Notes under the pieces: generated by a model
What the model saw: the letters and a program-made list of their open reading frames with translations, nothing else
The model's database searches: none
Told to the model about the DNA's origin: nothing
Made by a program: the position numbers and the translations under genes
Part shown: in pieces, positions 63,025-63,360 of the stretch
Layout of the letters: each line of letters begins with the position of its first letter
Position numbering within the stretch: the first letter of the stretch is position 1
DNA from: Effusibacillus lacus
Lineage (GTDB): Bacteria > Bacillota > Bacilli > Tumebacillales > Effusibacillaceae
Reading direction: 5' to 3'
Assembly (NCBI RefSeq): GCF_002335525.1
Contig: NZ_BDUF01000059.1
Span: forward strand, 18,793-82,152
Length of the DNA stretch: 63,360 bases

Positions 63025-63054
63025 TTGACGAATTCCCTTTAATAATTGTAAAGT
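63025..63054 (+). promoter_or_regulatory. Promoter of the SAM riboswitch transcript
   Basis: TTGACG (63025-63030), 18-base spacer, TAAAGT (63049-63054), placing the start about 25 bases before the aptamer. Confidence 0.6.
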
Positions 63055-63081
63055 GAATCAAAAGAACTGAATTTTATATCA

Positions 63082-63210
63082 CTCTTATCCAGAGCAGGCG
63101 GAGGGACTGGCCCGATGAAGCCCGGCAACCTGAATCTTTCTCTTGTGCCAAAGAGCACGGGATGGATTTGTGGTGCTAATTCCTGCAGGAAATTACCTGA
63201 AAGATAAGAG
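63082..63210 (+). promoter_or_regulatory. SAM-I (S-box) riboswitch aptamer
   Basis: P1 stem CTCTTATC (63082-63089) / GATAAGAG (63203-63210). Characteristic aptamer cores follow P1: AGAGCAGGCGGAGGGACTGG with CCCGATGAAGCCCGGCAACC (kink-turn/binding core), and GTGCTAATTCCTGCAGG near P4. S-box RNAs turn off sulphur/methionine genes when SAM binds. The regulated gene would start beyond 63360; the last 90 bases hold no complete gene. Confidence 0.93.
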
Positions 63211-63237
63211 GAAGGCCGGAACACATTCCGTATGCAA

Positions 63238-63268
63238 GGTCTTTCTCTTGGAGAAGGACTTTTTTTAT
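63238..63268 (+). terminator. SAM-riboswitch expression-platform terminator
   Basis: Stem GTCTTTCTC (63239-63247) / GAGAAGGAC (63251-63259) with TTG loop and seven T's. The 12-base segment 63238-63249 can also pair with 63206-63217 (AAGAGGAAGGCC), forming the antiterminator, which overlaps the 3' side of P1. Confidence 0.92.
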
Positions 63269-63360
63269 TTAGGAGCTATTCCTGTAATGAATTAAATTGT
63301 GGTTTGCAAAAGAAAGAGCGCCTCCTGTATGCTGGGTCTCGGAATGGAGCACATTCACTG

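Noticed and set aside
63269-63360. Possible start of a gene after the riboswitch
   Set aside because: No complete start with a ribosome-binding site could be supported before the window ends.

Overview
This 63.4 kb window is a core-chromosome segment of an endospore-forming, flagellated Bacillota. The best fit is the Alicyclobacillaceae (Effusibacillus/Tumebacillus-like); this is inference from gene order, not a database match. Supporting signs are dipicolinate synthase, SpoIIIE, TepA, MecA, PolC and CcpA-type genes, mid-range base composition, strong AGGAGG ribosome-binding sites, and a short 216-residue EF-Ts. All genes up to about 43.1 kb are on the + strand; the last 20 kb is mixed.

Layout. 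(1) 1-4.3 kb: end of a chemotaxis/motility operon (cheC end, cheD, a small membrane protein, sigD, a FapA-type DUF342 protein, three small genes). (2) 4.3-12.6 kb: rpsB, tsf, pyrH, frr, uppS, cdsA, dxr, proS. The site-2 protease gene rseP usually found between dxr and proS is absent, and a small GT2 glycosyltransferase gene lies between proS and polC. (3) 12.6-25 kb: polC and the rimP-nusA-ylxR-ylxQ-infB-rbfA-nrnA-truB-ribF translation/RNA operon; infB carries a nine-copy 27-bp in-frame repeat. (4) 25-31.6 kb: an unrecognised gene pair with its own promoter, then rpsO, pnp, a YlxY-type deacetylase, an M16 peptidase, dut and ylmC. (5) 31.7-42.7 kb: the sporulation/lysine block dpaA-dpaB-asd-dapG-dapA, ribonuclease J, tepA, ylzJ, spoIIIE and mgtC. 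(6) 42.7-55.6 kb: an accessory mosaic of small and hypothetical genes with nth, a Lin0512 family gene, an SDR, a cold-shock gene, a YkoP-domain gene, a class A PBP, folE, a phosphoesterase, sprT, and a compact three-gene unit ending in a UvrD-like helicase. (7) 55.7-57 kb: seven tRNA genes with an isolated 5S rRNA gene among them, preceded by two promoter-like sites. (8) 57-63.4 kb: ccpA-like regulator, pepV, mecA, a minus-strand group (MFS transporter, phosphosulfolactate synthase, DUF441 protein), and a SAM-I riboswitch with a full antiterminator/terminator switch whose target gene lies beyond the window.

Most of the window is conserved housekeeping DNA. The best candidates for undescribed biology are the wHTH/coiled-coil plus coiled-coil plus helicase unit at 52.7-55.6 kb, the small gene pair between ribF and rpsO, the lone 5S gene with spacer repeats in the tRNA cluster, and the sulfolactate/MFS/DUF441 group. 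All functional readings come from sequence inspection only.
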